A stretch of DNA of 64,000 nt from Aeromonas sp. FDAARGOS 1405 (GCF_019048265.1 NZ_CP077311.1:3419001-3483000), one strand, 5' to 3'. Counted from the stretch's first letter, positions 1-8,722 are shown. Notes: generated from the sequence alone by a model not told the origin. Made by a program: numbers and translations.

Positions 1-267
1 GATTTGGGCTGCCAGCAAGCCGGGCAAGTCGGGCCAGCGGGCACTCTCATCAAGGGTCAGGTAACAGACGCGGTGGCCCGCCTTGCCAAGGGCCGCTGCG
101 AAGGCGCGCATGGCGGCAAAGAAGGCCAGCACCTTCTGGCGATGGTGGCGGCAGTAGTCGGTCTCCTGGCGCAGCTCCGCCATTAGATAGCAGGTTGCCG
201 GATCCGGGGTGCGAAACCAGCTGTGAGCGGCGTTCAGCTGATCGCCGAGAATCAGGCGCAGCTCCAT
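1..267 (-). CDS. Cryptochrome/photolyase-related protein, N-terminal part (cut by window edge)
   Basis: The reverse strand from 267 encodes an open frame that runs off the left edge. It begins [18 protein letters not shown], which is typical of the photolyase-related (FeS-BCP / CryB-like, DUF504-type) N-terminus, where the LRLILGDQLN strand opens the antenna/Rossmann-like domain. About 89 residues are visible, so neither the FAD domain nor the iron-sulfur cysteines can be checked. Its ATG overlaps the stop codon of the DUF2256 gene at 267-269, which indicates translational coupling. DUF2256 proteins are known neighbours of this photolyase class. Family is inferred from the N-terminus only. 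Confidence 0.8.
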   Translation of the reverse strand, partial: MELRLILGDQLNAAHSWFRTPDPATCYLMAELRQETDYCRHHRQKVLAFFAAMRAFAAALGKAGHRVCYLTLDESARWPDLPGLLAAQI

Positions 268-431
268 CAGGCTGGCTCCCCCTCAGGTTGCTGGCTGCGG
301 TGACGAGCGTGGCGACAGCGTTCGCTGCAGTAGCGAACCTCCTCCCAGCTGCGCGCCCACTTGCGCCGCCAGCTGAAGGGGCGCTGGCAGAAGGGGCAGA
401 TCTTCTCGGGCAGATGGGGTTTGCGATGCAT
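267..431 (-). CDS. DUF2256 small zinc-binding protein
   Basis: This 54-residue basic protein begins [19 protein letters not shown] and has two CxxC-like pairs (CPFC near residue 12 and YCSERC near residue 37), consistent with a small zinc ribbon. The region matches the DUF2256 pattern, including the [19 protein letters not shown] block. A longer upstream frame exists, but its codons are unlike the family and the family start is the ATG at 431. It overlaps the downstream photolyase-related gene by four bases, so the two are probably co-translated. DUF2256 has no established biochemical function; a role with the flavoprotein is inferred from linkage. Confidence 0.8.
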   Translation of the reverse strand: MHRKPHLPEKICPFCQRPFSWRRKWARSWEEVRYCSERCRHARHRSQQPEGEPA

Positions 432-543
432 GATGGCTACGGCCTTGGCTGATGGGGGATGTGGCGTGTGGGTAGGGAGAATAACGAACCGGGGGCGTGG
501 ACGGATCAACCTCACTGCCAGTTTGCCGCGCAGATGCCCACTT

Positions 544-559
544 TGTGAGCGGGCGCACA
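544..559 (+). promoter_or_regulatory. Possible CRP site upstream of the tna operon
   Basis: TGTGA, six bases, then GCACA gives one perfect and one near-perfect CRP half-site, centred at 551.5. The E. coli tna operon is CRP-dependent, so a site here is expected. I could not place a convincing -10 at the usual class I or II distance, so the call is tentative. Confidence 0.3.
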
Positions 560-684
560 GCCCGTCAGTGCACTCCTTGTTTGCCAATTAACCAGCCGTT
601 AACGTGGCGAGGCTGCCCGTTGGCAGCATCCATCAATGGATCTTGTTGGCCACCGACTGTCTACAACCGATATGGAGGGGAGTG

Positions 685-780
685 ATGCCAATCATGACAG
701 CTACGCCCCGGGCAGCTTGCCTGCTCGCCCACTGGTATACCCGGGATCCCATTCTCACCTTCGACTTTCCTCACCGCTGA
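685..780 (+). CDS. tnaC: TnaC tryptophan-sensing leader peptide
   Basis: A 31-codon frame ends at the TGA at 778-780, 110 bases before tnaA. It contains HWYTRDPILTFDFPHR, with Trp17, Asp21 and Pro29. The spacing W-x3-D-x7-P is exactly that of E. coli TnaC (Trp12, Asp16, Pro24), the residues needed for tryptophan-induced ribosome arrest. Two residues follow the proline, as in Proteus TnaC, whereas the E. coli peptide ends at the proline. The start at 685 has GGAGG at 674-678, six bases upstream; an in-frame ATG at 694 is the alternative. By the known mechanism, arrest at the stop codon would block Rho and allow tnaA transcription. The rest of the peptide is not conserved, as is usual for TnaC. 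Confidence 0.88.
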   Translation: MPIMTATPRAACLLAHWYTRDPILTFDFPHR

Positions 781-890
781 TTGGCGGCACCCGCCGTTTG
801 AATTTGTCAGCCGGACGACCCTGATCGCCTCGGCCTCTTTACCAATTCCAATTTCAAACACACTGGCCTTGCGCCGGTGAGGAGTCTTTT
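781..890 (+). promoter_or_regulatory. tnaC-tnaA spacer (Rho-dependent attenuation region)
   Basis: This 110-base spacer follows the leader stop codon. In the E. coli operon the same position holds boxA, the rut site and Rho-dependent pause sites. The base composition here (pyrimidine-rich, for example around 820-860) is compatible, but I cannot show a specific rut element. The end supplies the tnaA ribosome binding site, GAGGAG, ahead of the ATG at 891. Confidence 0.45.
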
Positions 891-2276
891 ATGCGTCGTA
901 TACCCGAGCCGTTTCGTATCAAGATGGTCGAGCCCATCAAACAGACCACTGGCGCCGAGCGTCGCGCTGCCCTCGAGGCCGCTGGCTGGAACCCCTTCCT
1001 GCTGCTGGCCGAGGATGTCTATATCGATCTGCTGACCGACAGCGGCACCGGTGCCATGTCCGATCGCCAGTGGGCCAGCATCATGATGGGGGACGAAGCC
1101 TATGCGGGCAGCCGCAACTTCGTCGAGCTGGAGCGCACGGTGCGCGAGATCTTTGGCTACCAGCATGTGATGCCCACCCACCAGGGGCGCGGGGCCGAGC
1201 AGATCCTCTTCCCCGAGCTGGTCAAGCGCTGTAAGGGCAAGGCGCCGGTCTTCATCTCCAACTACCACTTCGACACCACCAAGGCTCACGTGGAGTTGGC
1301 TGGGGCGCGGGCCATCAACCTGCTTACCCCGAAAGCCCTCGACACCACGGCCCCCTATGCCTGGAAAGGGGATTTTGATCTCCCTCGCCTGACCGACACC
1401 ATCGAGACCTTGGGGGCCGACAACGTGGCCGGCATCATCATCACGGTGACCTGCAACAGCGCCGGTGGCCAGCCGGTCTCCATGGCCAATATGGAGTCGG
1501 TTTCCGAACTGGCCCGTCGTCACCAGATTCCGGTGGTGATCGACGCCGCCCGCTTTGCCGAGAACGCCTGGTTTATCAAGGAGCGGGATCCGGCTTATGC
1601 CAAGCGCAGCATCAAGGAGATAGTGCGCCAGATGTTCGCGCTGGGGGACATCTTCACCATGTCGGCCAAGAAGGATGGGCTGGTCAATATCGGTGGGCTC
1701 TGCTGCTTCAGGGAAGATCTCGACCTGTTCCGCGCGGTGCAGGTGCGCTGCGTGGCGATGGAGGGGTTTGTCACCTATGGCGGCCTCGCCGGGCGGGACA
1801 TGGCGGCGCTCGCCATCGGCCTGCGCGAGGGGATGGATGAGGAGTATCTCACCTACCGTATCAGTCAGGTGGCCTATCTCGGCGAGCGGCTGGTCGAGGC
1901 GGGGATCCCCATCCAGACCCCCACCGGCGGCCATGCGGTCTTTGTCGATGCCAAAAAGCTGCTGCCCCATATTCCGGCCGAGCAGTTCCCGGCCCATGCG
2001 CTCGCCTGCGAGCTCTATCTGGAAGGGGGTGTGCGCGGGGTGGAGATCGGCTCCCTGCTGCTGGGGCGCGATCCCGCCACCGGCAAGCAGGAGGCGGCGG
2101 ACTTCGAGCTGCTGCGTCTCACCATTCCGCGTCGGGTCTACACCCGGGATCACATGGACTATGTGGCCGACTGCCTGATCGCGGTGAAAGCGCGGGCCAG
2201 CGACATTCGCGGGCTCACCTTTGACTACGAGCCGCCGCTGCTGCGCCACTTCACCGCGCGGCTGAAACCTGTCTGA
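891..2276 (+). CDS. tnaA: Tryptophanase (L-tryptophan indole-lyase)
   Basis: This 461-residue PLP enzyme splits tryptophan into indole, pyruvate and ammonia. It carries the family landmarks [42 protein letters not shown] and the PLP lysine in MSAKKDG near residue 261. Tyrosine phenol-lyase is the close alternative. Tryptophanase is favoured by HFDTTKAH (the Asp matches E. coli Asp137; the lyase has Thr), by GVEIGS where the lyase has an arginine, and by the C-terminal [10 protein letters not shown] TnaC leader directly upstream supports the call. No tnaB permease follows; the gene ends at a terminator shared with convergent cdd. Confidence 0.95.
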   Translation: MRRIPEPFRIKMVEPIKQTTGAERRAALEAAGWNPFLLLAEDVYIDLLTDSGTGAMSDRQWASIMMGDEAYAGSRNFVELERTVREIFGYQHVMPTHQGRGAEQILFPELVKRCKGKAPVFISNYHFDTTKAHVELAGARAINLLTPKALDTTAPYAWKGDFDLPRLTDTIETLGADNVAGIIITVTCNSAGGQPVSMANMESVSELARRHQIPVVIDAARFAENAWFIKERDPAYAKRSIKEIVRQMFALGDIFTMSAKKDGLVNIGGLCCFREDLDLFRAVQVRCVAMEGFVTYGGLAGRDMAALAIGLREGMDEEYLTYRISQVAYLGERLVEAGIPIQTPTGGHAVFVDAKKLLPHIPAEQFPAHALACELYLEGGVRGVEIGSLLLGRDPATGKQEAADFELLRLTIPRRVYTRDHMDYVADCLIAVKARASDIRGLTFDYEPPLLRHFTARLKPV

Positions 2277-2360
2277 TCAGCAACCGGTCAGACTGGGTGA
2301 TCAACCGCGCCAAGCAGTGAGGATCACCGGCTGCTCCCGGTTAAACGGCCCAGTAAAAAA

Positions 2361-2384
2361 GCCCCCGCACCAAGGTGCGGGGGC
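2361..2384. terminator. Bidirectional terminator between tnaA and cdd
   Basis: GCCCCCGCAC and GTGCGGGGGC form a ten-pair GC stem, with an A run on the left and a T run on the right. It can terminate both the rightward tnaA and the leftward cdd transcripts. Confidence 0.9.
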
Positions 2385-2409
2385 TTTCGTTTATCTAAGC
2401 AAAGTCGGG

Positions 2410-3294
2410 TCAGACCGCCTGATACTCCAGCTCGACCGAGCCCAGCGCCTTGAGGGTGGACTGGGCGGAGTCACGCTGGCTGATCTGGCCGTTTTTGTTC
2501 TCCAGCAGCACGGCGCGGCGGATGGTGGCGAGATCTTCGCCGTTAAGCACCGCATGGGCGCAGGCCATCTGCATCGGCGGCAGGCTGGGGTTGAAGGCGG
2601 CGTTCTCGGCGTAGCGGCCAGAGAAGATGCGGCCATCGGCAAACTGCAGCGCCACCGCGGCATAGCCCTGACTGTAGGGGGCGTAGCTTTGACGGGCTGC
2701 GGCCAGCGCGGCTTGCCACAGCGGATCTTCGCTTTGAAGTTCAAGCTCTGCGTGATCCTGCGGGCTCATCAGCGCATCAGTGATGTCGAGATCTGCCGGG
2801 CCAAACGAGTGGGGTAGGAAGGATTGCAGGGCGCTCAGGTCATCGGGCAGGGAGACTTTAAGGATCTTGGCGGTGCTCAGCTCGTTCATGAACTGACGGC
2901 AGTGGCCGCAGGGGGTGTAGTTGACGGTGATTTCAGAGATCCCGGTCTCACCACCCAGCCAGGCGTTGGAGATGGCGGACTGCTCGGCGTGAACCGAGTG
3001 GAACAGACCTTGCCCAGCAAACTCCATGTTGGCACCGAAGTACCAGCTGCCGCTCAGGCCGCAGGCGATGGCACCGACATAAAACTTGGAGATGGGCGCC
3101 ACCGAGCAGGCAGCGGCCAGTGGCAACAGGGCGAGGCGCAGGGCGCGATCATCGAGACCTGTGGCGGCTTTCAGGGTGGCGACTTGCTCCGGCGTGAAGC
3201 GGGCGTTGAAGTCGGCACTATCCAGCATGGGCTGCACGGCTGCTTTGAGCGGGGCAGAGAGGGTATCGAATGGCTTGGCAAAACGGGGATGCAT
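2410..3294 (-). CDS. cdd: Cytidine deaminase
   Basis: The 294 residues match the length of E. coli Cdd. The enzyme hydrolytically deaminates cytidine and deoxycytidine in pyrimidine salvage. Zinc and catalytic residues are visible at the expected numbers: His102 and Glu104 in SVHAEQSA, and Cys129 and Cys132 in PCGHCRQ. The C-terminal half is the inactive second deaminase domain of the E. coli-type dimeric enzyme. The gene is alone in its transcription unit, convergent with tnaA, and preceded by a promoter with a CRP site at the class II position, which fits the known CRP/CytR control of cdd in enterobacteria. Confidence 0.97.
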   Translation of the reverse strand: MHPRFAKPFDTLSAPLKAAVQPMLDSADFNARFTPEQVATLKAATGLDDRALRLALLPLAAACSVAPISKFYVGAIACGLSGSWYFGANMEFAGQGLFHSVHAEQSAISNAWLGGETGISEITVNYTPCGHCRQFMNELSTAKILKVSLPDDLSALQSFLPHSFGPADLDITDALMSPQDHAELELQSEDPLWQAALAAARQSYAPYSQGYAAVALQFADGRIFSGRYAENAAFNPSLPPMQMACAHAVLNGEDLATIRRAVLLENKNGQISQRDSAQSTLKALGSVELEYQAV

Positions 3295-3324
3295 AGTGTG
3301 TCCTCAAAGGCCAATTGGGCGGCC

Positions 3325-3367
3325 ATTGTAGGGAGCAAGCTCGGGTAAATGTGTGAGCAGGCTCACG
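3325..3367 (-). promoter_or_regulatory. Class II CRP promoter of cdd
   Basis: On the minus strand a CRP-like site (TGTGA-N6-TCACG at 3352-3367 as read on plus, centre 3359.5) precedes a TACAAT -10 at 3330-3325. The predicted start near 3318 is about 41.5 bases from the site centre, the exact class II distance. This is computed by eye from the sequence. A CytR site may be nearby but was not identified. Confidence 0.65.
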
Positions 3368-3435
3368 CCCTGATGGGCAAACGGAGGGGGATGGTAATGG
3401 AAACGTTTGTCTTGTGCAAATTGTGCGGCAGGTCG

Positions 3436-3467
3436 CACCCCGACAGCGCTGCAGAGCTGTCGGGGTG
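3436..3467. terminator. Hairpin after yohK
   Basis: A 12-pair stem (CACCCCGACAGC and its complement) lies 13 bases beyond the yohK stop codon. There is no clear U tract on either strand, so it may act as an RNA 3' end stabiliser rather than a strong intrinsic terminator. Confidence 0.5.
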
Positions 3468-3479
3468 GCTAATCATCGG

Positions 3480-4166
3480 TCAGGTGAGCCAGTGATAGAT
3501 GGCAAAAAGGAGGGGCGCGACGGCAGCGGTGAGGATACCGCACACCACCATGGCGAGCGAGGCAAAGGCGCCTTGGGTGATCCCCTTCTCGGCGGAGGTG
3601 GCGGTGCCGATGGCGTGGGCACAGGCCCCCATGGCGAGCCCTTGTGCTTCCGGGTCGGTCACTTTGAACAGTTTGAGCAGCGGGTAGCCGATCAGGGCAC
3701 CGACAATCCCCACCACCACCACCACGGCGGCCGCGATGGCGGGAATGCCGCCGATGGACTGGCTGACGCTCATGGCGAGCGGGGTGGTGATGGATTTGGT
3801 GGCAAGGGAGGCGAGCAGTGCCGGATCTGTGCCCATAAAGTGACCGATCAGCAGGGTTGTGCACACCGAGATCAAGACGGAGGCGAGGGTACAGATTAGG
3901 ATGGGCTTGAGCTTGGCCTGGATCTGGCGCGCCTGCTGATAGAGCGGCAGCGCCAGCGCCACCACGGCGGGCTCCAGCAGCATGGTAATGGGGCTGCTGC
4001 CGCGCTCGTACTGCTCAAGGGGCAGATCGAGCCAGAGCAGCAGGCCAATGATCACCGCGGTCGGCACCAGCACCGGGTTGATGATGGGCCAGGGCAGGCG
4101 GCGATAGAGGGCGCGGGTAGCAAAATAGAGCGCGAGCGTTAAGGGAATGGCGAGCCAGAAGATCAT
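3480..4166 (-). CDS. yohK: LrgB/CidB-family inner membrane protein (YohK)
   Basis: This 228-residue protein is almost entirely hydrophobic, with about six to eight membrane segments. It has the LrgB features NPVLVPTAVIIG near the N-terminus and a TKSITTPLAMSVSQSIGG block followed by GACAHAIGTATS. LrgB-family proteins are holin-like membrane proteins, linked in other bacteria to murein hydrolase control or glycolate/pyruvate export. Its start overlaps the end of the LrgA-type partner by four bases, so the pair is co-translated. The family is clear; the physiological role is not. Confidence 0.9.
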   Translation of the reverse strand: MIFWLAIPLTLALYFATRALYRRLPWPIINPVLVPTAVIIGLLLWLDLPLEQYERGSSPITMLLEPAVVALALPLYQQARQIQAKLKPILICTLASVLISVCTTLLIGHFMGTDPALLASLATKSITTPLAMSVSQSIGGIPAIAAAVVVVVGIVGALIGYPLLKLFKVTDPEAQGLAMGACAHAIGTATSAEKGITQGAFASLAMVVCGILTAAVAPLLFAIYHWLT

Positions 4167-4519
4167 TTGTTCATCCTCTGGTAGAGCCGACCGACGGTGG
4201 CGAGGATCAGCACGATCCCGAGCACGATGCAGAGCATGATGACGCCGAAGGATTGGCGCAGGGGCTCAAGCCAGGCCACCAGTCCGACCGCAACCGGCAC
4301 GAACAGCACGCCCATGTGGCGCAGCAGCAAGCCAGCGCCCAGCTCGACCCAGTGCAGCTTGATCAGTTGCAGGGAGAGCAGCACGAACAGCAGCAGCATG
4401 CCGATGATGCTGCCGGGAAAGGCGAACGGCAGGATGGCTGCCACGGATTTGCCTGCCAGCAGGCAGGCGACGATGACCATAAAGTCACGAAAGTACAGCA
4501 AGGCGCGTTGCGCGATCAC
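4163..4519 (-). CDS. yohJ: LrgA/CidA-family membrane protein (YohJ)
   Basis: This is a small four-helix membrane protein with the LrgA signature FPGSIIGMLLLFVLL and a later HMGVLFVPVAVGL. I placed the start at the GTG at 4519, which has GATGAGG five bases upstream and gives 118 residues, close to family length. An ATG at 4579 would add 20 residues without a good ribosome binding site. It is the first gene of the yohJ-yohK pair and is transcribed away from the alpha-galactosidase gene. Confidence 0.87.
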   Translation of the reverse strand: MIAQRALLYFRDFMVIVACLLAGKSVAAILPFAFPGSIIGMLLLFVLLSLQLIKLHWVELGAGLLLRHMGVLFVPVAVGLVAWLEPLRQSFGVIMLCIVLGIVLILATVGRLYQRMNK

Positions 4520-4684
4520 GTGAACCTCATCGACTGGGAAGAAAAATCGCAGTTTACCAGAGAGGCCGGGTCGCGGCATTAAAACAATAACAACTGAAAT
4601 CAGTTCGTTTGAAGCTGATTTGTATGCAGATTATCTGTTGAACATCGTCTGATAGAACCCTTTTTCGAACTACAAGGAGTAGTG

Positions 4685-6394
4685 ATGACATCCCTCTTGT
4701 CCCGAGTTCGCCAGCTGACGAACGATAATGCGTTGCCACCCCATCTGCTGCAAACCCGTCAGTGGGAAGGGCCCTTGTGTCGGGTGCGACTCGACAACAC
4801 CGGCGCTGATGCCACTCCGGTTGAGCGCTGGGTGCTGTTTGACGGCAAGCTTGGCCTGCCGGTGGAGAGCGCCATCTATGGCGAAGGATTCCAGATGCTG
4901 GCCCAGACCATGGGTTGCTGGCAATCACCGCAACATGTCGGCCGTTGCCCCGATGCCAGCGTCTATCGCATCACCGATGACAATGGCTTTCACACCATTC
5001 ACAACCTGTTGCTGGTGGAGCATGGCAAGGGGTGGTTGCTGCTCGCCTTTGCCAGCTGCCACCGTTTTGGCGGGGAGTTTCGCCTCTACCCCGATGGTCG
5101 CTTGCAGATCCTGATGAATTGCGAAGGGCGGGAACTCGCGGCCGGTGAGCACTGGCAGAGCGAGGCGCTGATCTGCCTCGAAGGGGCGGAGCGCGAGGAT
5201 CTGCTGGACGAGTTGGCACGGCTGATCGAGGCTGAGCACGGCTCGCTGATCGGCAAGGTGAGTGAGCGCCCGAGCGGCTGGTGCTCCTGGTATCACTACT
5301 ACGCCGAGGTGAGCGCCGCCGATATTCGCGAAAATCTGCAGGTGCGTGCCGAGCGTTTCCCAGCCCTGCGTTACGTGCAGATCGATGACGGCTATCAGGC
5401 CAAGATGGGCGACTGGCTCACCCCGTCGGCCAAGTTCGAGCAGGGGGTGGCATCACTGGCTGAGGAGATCAAACAGGCTGGCTGCGAGCCTGCCCTCTGG
5501 GTCGCTCCTTTTATTGCAGAGCCCGGTTCGCAGGTGTTTCAGGATCACCCCGACTGGTTTGTGAAGGGGGATGACGGCTTGCCGCTGCCCTCAGAGCGGG
5601 TTACCTATGGTGGTTGGCGCTGTACCCCCTGGTATGTGCTGGATGGTACCCACCCCGAGGTGCAGGCGCACCTTGAGCAGGTGTTCCGCACCCTGCGCGA
5701 ACAGTGGGGTATCCACTACTTCAAACTCGATGCCAACTTCTGGGGCGCCATCCACGGTGGCCGTTTCCACGATCCGGCTGCCACCCGGGTTGAAGCCTAT
5801 CGGCGCGGTATGGCCGCCATCCTGCGTGGTGCAGGTGAAGGCGCTTTCCTGCTCGGTTGCAATGCCCCCATTTGGCCAAGCCTTGGGTTGGTGCACGGCA
5901 TGCGGGTGAGCGATGACGTGGAACGCAACGGCCACCGCTATCGCCAGATCGCTCGCGAAGCCTTCTGCCGCGCCTGGCAGAACGACAAGCTCTGGGCCCT
6001 CGACCCCGACTGCATCTGCCTGCGGGATCTACCGAGCCAGCAGGCAAGCAAGGCGGATTACAGCTTCCATCTGGCAGCGCTGGTGGCGAGCGGCGGCATG
6101 ATGCTGGCTGGTGATCGACTGCAAGATCTCGATGAGGAGCAGGCGGCGCAACTGCATAAGCTGCTTGCGCTCTGCGCAGCCCGAGCACCCTCTGCCCGTT
6201 TCGAGTCGATGGACTTTGCCTGCGGTGAAGTGAGCCTTCCCGAGGGTGGCACTCTGCTCTGCCTGTTCAATTGGGAGGGGTTACCACAGGAGTTTCTGTT
6301 GCCGGAAGGGGGAACCGATTTTTGGCAAGAGCAGGCTGTCGGCACAACCGTAACCCTGCAAGGGGGTGAGGGGCGGGTGATCCGCTACGCCTGA
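4685..6394 (+). CDS. GH36-family alpha-galactosidase (melibiase clan D)
   Basis: This cytoplasmic glycosidase has 569 residues and no signal peptide. It has an N-terminal beta-sandwich followed by a (beta/alpha)8 barrel beginning at GWCSWYHYYAEV. YVQIDDGYQ is a GH36/GH27 clan D motif. The predicted nucleophile is Asp349 in YFKLDANFWG, and the predicted acid/base is Asp411 in RVSDDVE. A WCSWY plus WALDPDC pattern supports GH36 rather than GH27. The GTG at 4682 is too close to AAGGAG at 4673-4678; the ATG at 4685 is better spaced. It stands alone with its own terminator, with no transporter nearby, so the natural substrate is uncertain. Confidence 0.85.
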   Translation: MTSLLSRVRQLTNDNALPPHLLQTRQWEGPLCRVRLDNTGADATPVERWVLFDGKLGLPVESAIYGEGFQMLAQTMGCWQSPQHVGRCPDASVYRITDDNGFHTIHNLLLVEHGKGWLLLAFASCHRFGGEFRLYPDGRLQILMNCEGRELAAGEHWQSEALICLEGAEREDLLDELARLIEAEHGSLIGKVSERPSGWCSWYHYYAEVSAADIRENLQVRAERFPALRYVQIDDGYQAKMGDWLTPSAKFEQGVASLAEEIKQAGCEPALWVAPFIAEPGSQVFQDHPDWFVKGDDGLPLPSERVTYGGWRCTPWYVLDGTHPEVQAHLEQVFRTLREQWGIHYFKLDANFWGAIHGGRFHDPAATRVEAYRRGMAAILRGAGEGAFLLGCNAPIWPSLGLVHGMRVSDDVERNGHRYRQIAREAFCRAWQNDKLWALDPDCICLRDLPSQQASKADYSFHLAALVASGGMMLAGDRLQDLDEEQAAQLHKLLALCAARAPSARFESMDFACGEVSLPEGGTLLCLFNWEGLPQEFLLPEGGTDFWQEQAVGTTVTLQGGEGRVIRYA

Positions 6395-6415
6395 TAAGGC
6401 GCATCTCTCAAAAAA

Positions 6416-6439
6416 CTCAGGCTCCTTCGGGAGCCTGAG
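6416..6439. terminator. Bidirectional terminator after the GH36 gene
   Basis: CTCAGGCTCC, a TTCG loop, then GGAGCCTGAG gives a ten-pair stem with a UUCG-type tetraloop. An A run precedes it and a T run follows, so it serves both the GH36 gene and the convergent secreted-protein gene. Confidence 0.92.
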
Positions 6440-6462
6440 TTTTTGTGATTTGGGAGACGGTA

Positions 6463-6963
6463 TCAGTAACGCCACTCGACCCCGACGGCGTATTTGGCGG
6501 AGCCATAGCCCGGGATGTCGCTGCCGGAGGCGATCGCCTTGAGGGTCAGCAACGGGGTGATGGGTACCCCCAGACCAAAGCCGATGGCCAGCTGATCATT
6601 GGGGTTCCCCATCAGATCGACCCGCATCACTCGATAGAGGGACATATCCTCGCTCAGGTGCATATAGGCCTGAGACGCGCGGTTATAGACCTGACCAAAC
6701 ACCTCCAGCTGGAAACCGGACTGGGCACTGATGGCAAGCGGCACCCCGACAAACTTGTACAGATGGGAGCGGTTGAAGTAGCTGTTGGTGATCTGGGGGG
6801 TGAAGTCAGTCTGCTGATAAAGAGTGTTGAAATTCTGTTCTACGATGCGATAGGTCTGCTCGGGCAGGCGAGCAAGATAATCCGGCACATCGAACCGGTA
6901 TGCGGCGTTGGCTGCCAGCGGCAGCAGGGTCAGTAATCCGAGCAGTGCGTGGTGACGAGGCAT
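6463..6963 (-). CDS. Secreted protein of unknown function
   Basis: This 166-residue protein begins MPRHHALLGLLTLLPLAANA and so has a signal peptide with a cleavage site near residue 20. The mature part is rich in aromatic and alternating polar/hydrophobic segments (for example FGLGVPITPLLTLKAIASG and a final YAVGVEWRY). This would suit a small periplasmic or outer membrane beta-strand protein: the terminal aromatic residue and strand-like end resemble outer membrane proteins. I do not recognise the family. The ATG at 6963 is preferred over upstream TTG codons. It is transcribed alone, convergent with the GH36 gene. Confidence 0.7.
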   Translation of the reverse strand: MPRHHALLGLLTLLPLAANAAYRFDVPDYLARLPEQTYRIVEQNFNTLYQQTDFTPQITNSYFNRSHLYKFVGVPLAISAQSGFQLEVFGQVYNRASQAYMHLSEDMSLYRVMRVDLMGNPNDQLAIGFGLGVPITPLLTLKAIASGSDIPGYGSAKYAVGVEWRY

Positions 6964-7118
6964 CAGCAAATGGCTTCCGTTCGGCCAAAGAGATTACTTG
7001 CTTGGGATACATCCGCTCAGGATGTCGCAAGATATTGGTTTTTGGGAAAATCCCCTTCGTCATTATGACCTGAAGAAGGGGGCTGGCGGGAAGGATTTAG
7101 TGTGAAACTACTCACAAC

Positions 7119-8534
7119 TCATAAATCTTCCAGATAACGATAGAGACTCTTGAGAATCGCAAAGTTCCGTTCGTTACTCTGGTTCTGCTCTGCCAGCGCC
7201 TCGAGACGGGGCACATAGTCCGGCAGACGGCGGCTGAAGTAGTCGCTGCAGTGCAGGCGCCAGCGCTTCTGCTCGGTTTCGCTCAGAGTGTGTGGCCAGT
7301 TGCGGGCGCGGTAGCGGAACAACATCTCCGGCAGCCGCGCGTCGGTAAAGGCAAACTCCCGCTCACCCAGCAGATCTGCGGGGGTAGCGCGCACCAGATC
7401 CATGGTGGACTTGTCGCCGTGGCCAAAGAAGCCGGCGTAGAGTTGGGTATCAGGGTCGCTGTCATTGCTGCCGGCGAACTCCTGATTAAACACTTCCACC
7501 AGTTTTTCCCGCACCTCCGGGTGGGCGCGCAGCAGATCCAGGCTCTTGCGGCACTGTTCCCGGTCGATGCCAAGCTGGTCGGCGCGCTCCGCCGTCAGGG
7601 TAGCGGCCGGCGCCAGCACCGGGCACTTGTTGATATGCACCAGCTTCACTGGGATGCTGGCCAGATCCCCCAGCTCCTCTTTCTTGGTATAGAGGCGCTC
7701 GCGGATCTCCTCGCTGGTGAGCTCGATAAGCGGGGTCGGATCGCGGGTCAGATCCACCATGATCACCGCGTTCTGGTTGGTAGGATGCCAGGCGAGCGGC
7801 GAAACCCAGCTCACACACCCTTGCCAGGGGGAGAACATGCCGGAGACGTGCGCCAGCGGCTTCATGGTCACCACGTCAATCAGCGCCTTCACCTTGTTTT
7901 TGTTGCGCAGATCAAAGAGATAACCAAACAACTTGGGTTGGGCTTTTTTCACCAGCTTGGCCATCTCGATAGTGGCCAGCACGTCCGAGAGCGCATCGTG
8001 GGCATTGGCATGGGCCACGCCGTTGGCGACTGTCAGCTTCTCCAGCCGGAAACTCGGCTTACCCTCCTCGTCAAAGGCCCACTCGATCCCCTCCGGCCGA
8101 AGGGCATAGCAGGCCCGCAGCATGTCGAGGATGTCCCAGCGGGAGTTGCCGTTTTGCCAGCTGTAGGCATAGGGGTCATAGAAGTTGCGATAGAGGGTGT
8201 AGCGGGTCACCTCATCATCGAAGCGGATGCTGTTGTAGCCAAGCACGCAGGTATTCGGCGTGGCGAACTGCTCGTGGATCTGGCGAATGAAATCCGCCTC
8301 GCACAGCCCATCCTTCATCGCCTTTTGCGGCGTGATACCGGTAATGAGGCACGCCTCCGGATCCGGCAGGTAGTCCGCTGGCGGTTTGCAATAAATCACC
8401 AGCGGCTCGCCAATGATGTTGAAATCCGCATCGGTGCGAATACCGGCAAACTGCGACGGCCTGTCCTTGGCGGGGCTGATGCCGAAGGTTTCGTAGTCGT
8501 GGAAATAGAAGGTAGGATTTGTCTGCTGGTTCAT
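7119..8534 (-). CDS. sbcB: Exodeoxyribonuclease I
   Basis: This 471-residue enzyme (E. coli ExoI is 475) degrades single-stranded DNA 3' to 5' and acts in recombination and mismatch repair. The DEDDh exonuclease core is visible: Asp13 and Glu15 in FHDYETFG, the acidic RFDDEVTRY block, and His plus Asp in NAHDALSDV. The later SH3-like and C-terminal domains follow at normal length. I use the ATG of MNQQTNPTFYFHDYE at 8534; the longer frame adds 13 residues not found in the family. It marks the end of the left core region: the next gene upstream is an integrase read away from it. Confidence 0.96.
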   Translation of the reverse strand: MNQQTNPTFYFHDYETFGISPAKDRPSQFAGIRTDADFNIIGEPLVIYCKPPADYLPDPEACLITGITPQKAMKDGLCEADFIRQIHEQFATPNTCVLGYNSIRFDDEVTRYTLYRNFYDPYAYSWQNGNSRWDILDMLRACYALRPEGIEWAFDEEGKPSFRLEKLTVANGVAHANAHDALSDVLATIEMAKLVKKAQPKLFGYLFDLRNKNKVKALIDVVTMKPLAHVSGMFSPWQGCVSWVSPLAWHPTNQNAVIMVDLTRDPTPLIELTSEEIRERLYTKKEELGDLASIPVKLVHINKCPVLAPAATLTAERADQLGIDREQCRKSLDLLRAHPEVREKLVEVFNQEFAGSNDSDPDTQLYAGFFGHGDKSTMDLVRATPADLLGEREFAFTDARLPEMLFRYRARNWPHTLSETEQKRWRLHCSDYFSRRLPDYVPRLEALAEQNQSNERNFAILKSLYRYLEDL

Positions 8535-8722
8535 TTCGTGGTTCTGAATTGTGTCTATATGCTTGAAAAACAAGTCGTTATACGGAGTGTTATCTCAGAT
8601 TGTCTCACTTTGTCCGATCTTGATTCAGTCCGTTTCAGACCAGTTTGGTACATATCTGTGTACACGTTAGGACGCGTTAATGTGTCAGTGAAAAATCAGA
8701 TGACCAGTCACAGGAGAGTCAT
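8535..8722. other. sbcB-integrase intergenic junction (candidate left end)
   Basis: This 188-base divergent gap holds the promoters of sbcB and int and, by position, could contain the left attachment site. TTGGTACATATCTGTGTACA near 8644 has a short inverted TGTACA/GGTACA look that could bind integrase. I found no convincing direct copy of it near 55.9 kb. Confidence 0.3.

Noticed and set aside
807..2249. A long minus-strand frame opposite tnaA
   Set aside because: It is the antisense shadow of a GC-rich, clearly coding tryptophanase gene.
891..2276. Tyrosine phenol-lyase as the identity of the PLP enzyme
   Set aside because: The substrate-site residues (HFDTT, GVEIGS) and the TnaC leader indicate tryptophanase.
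8535..8722. A tRNA or tmRNA attachment site next to the integrase
   Set aside because: No cloverleaf or TTCGA-type T-loop is visible at this junction.
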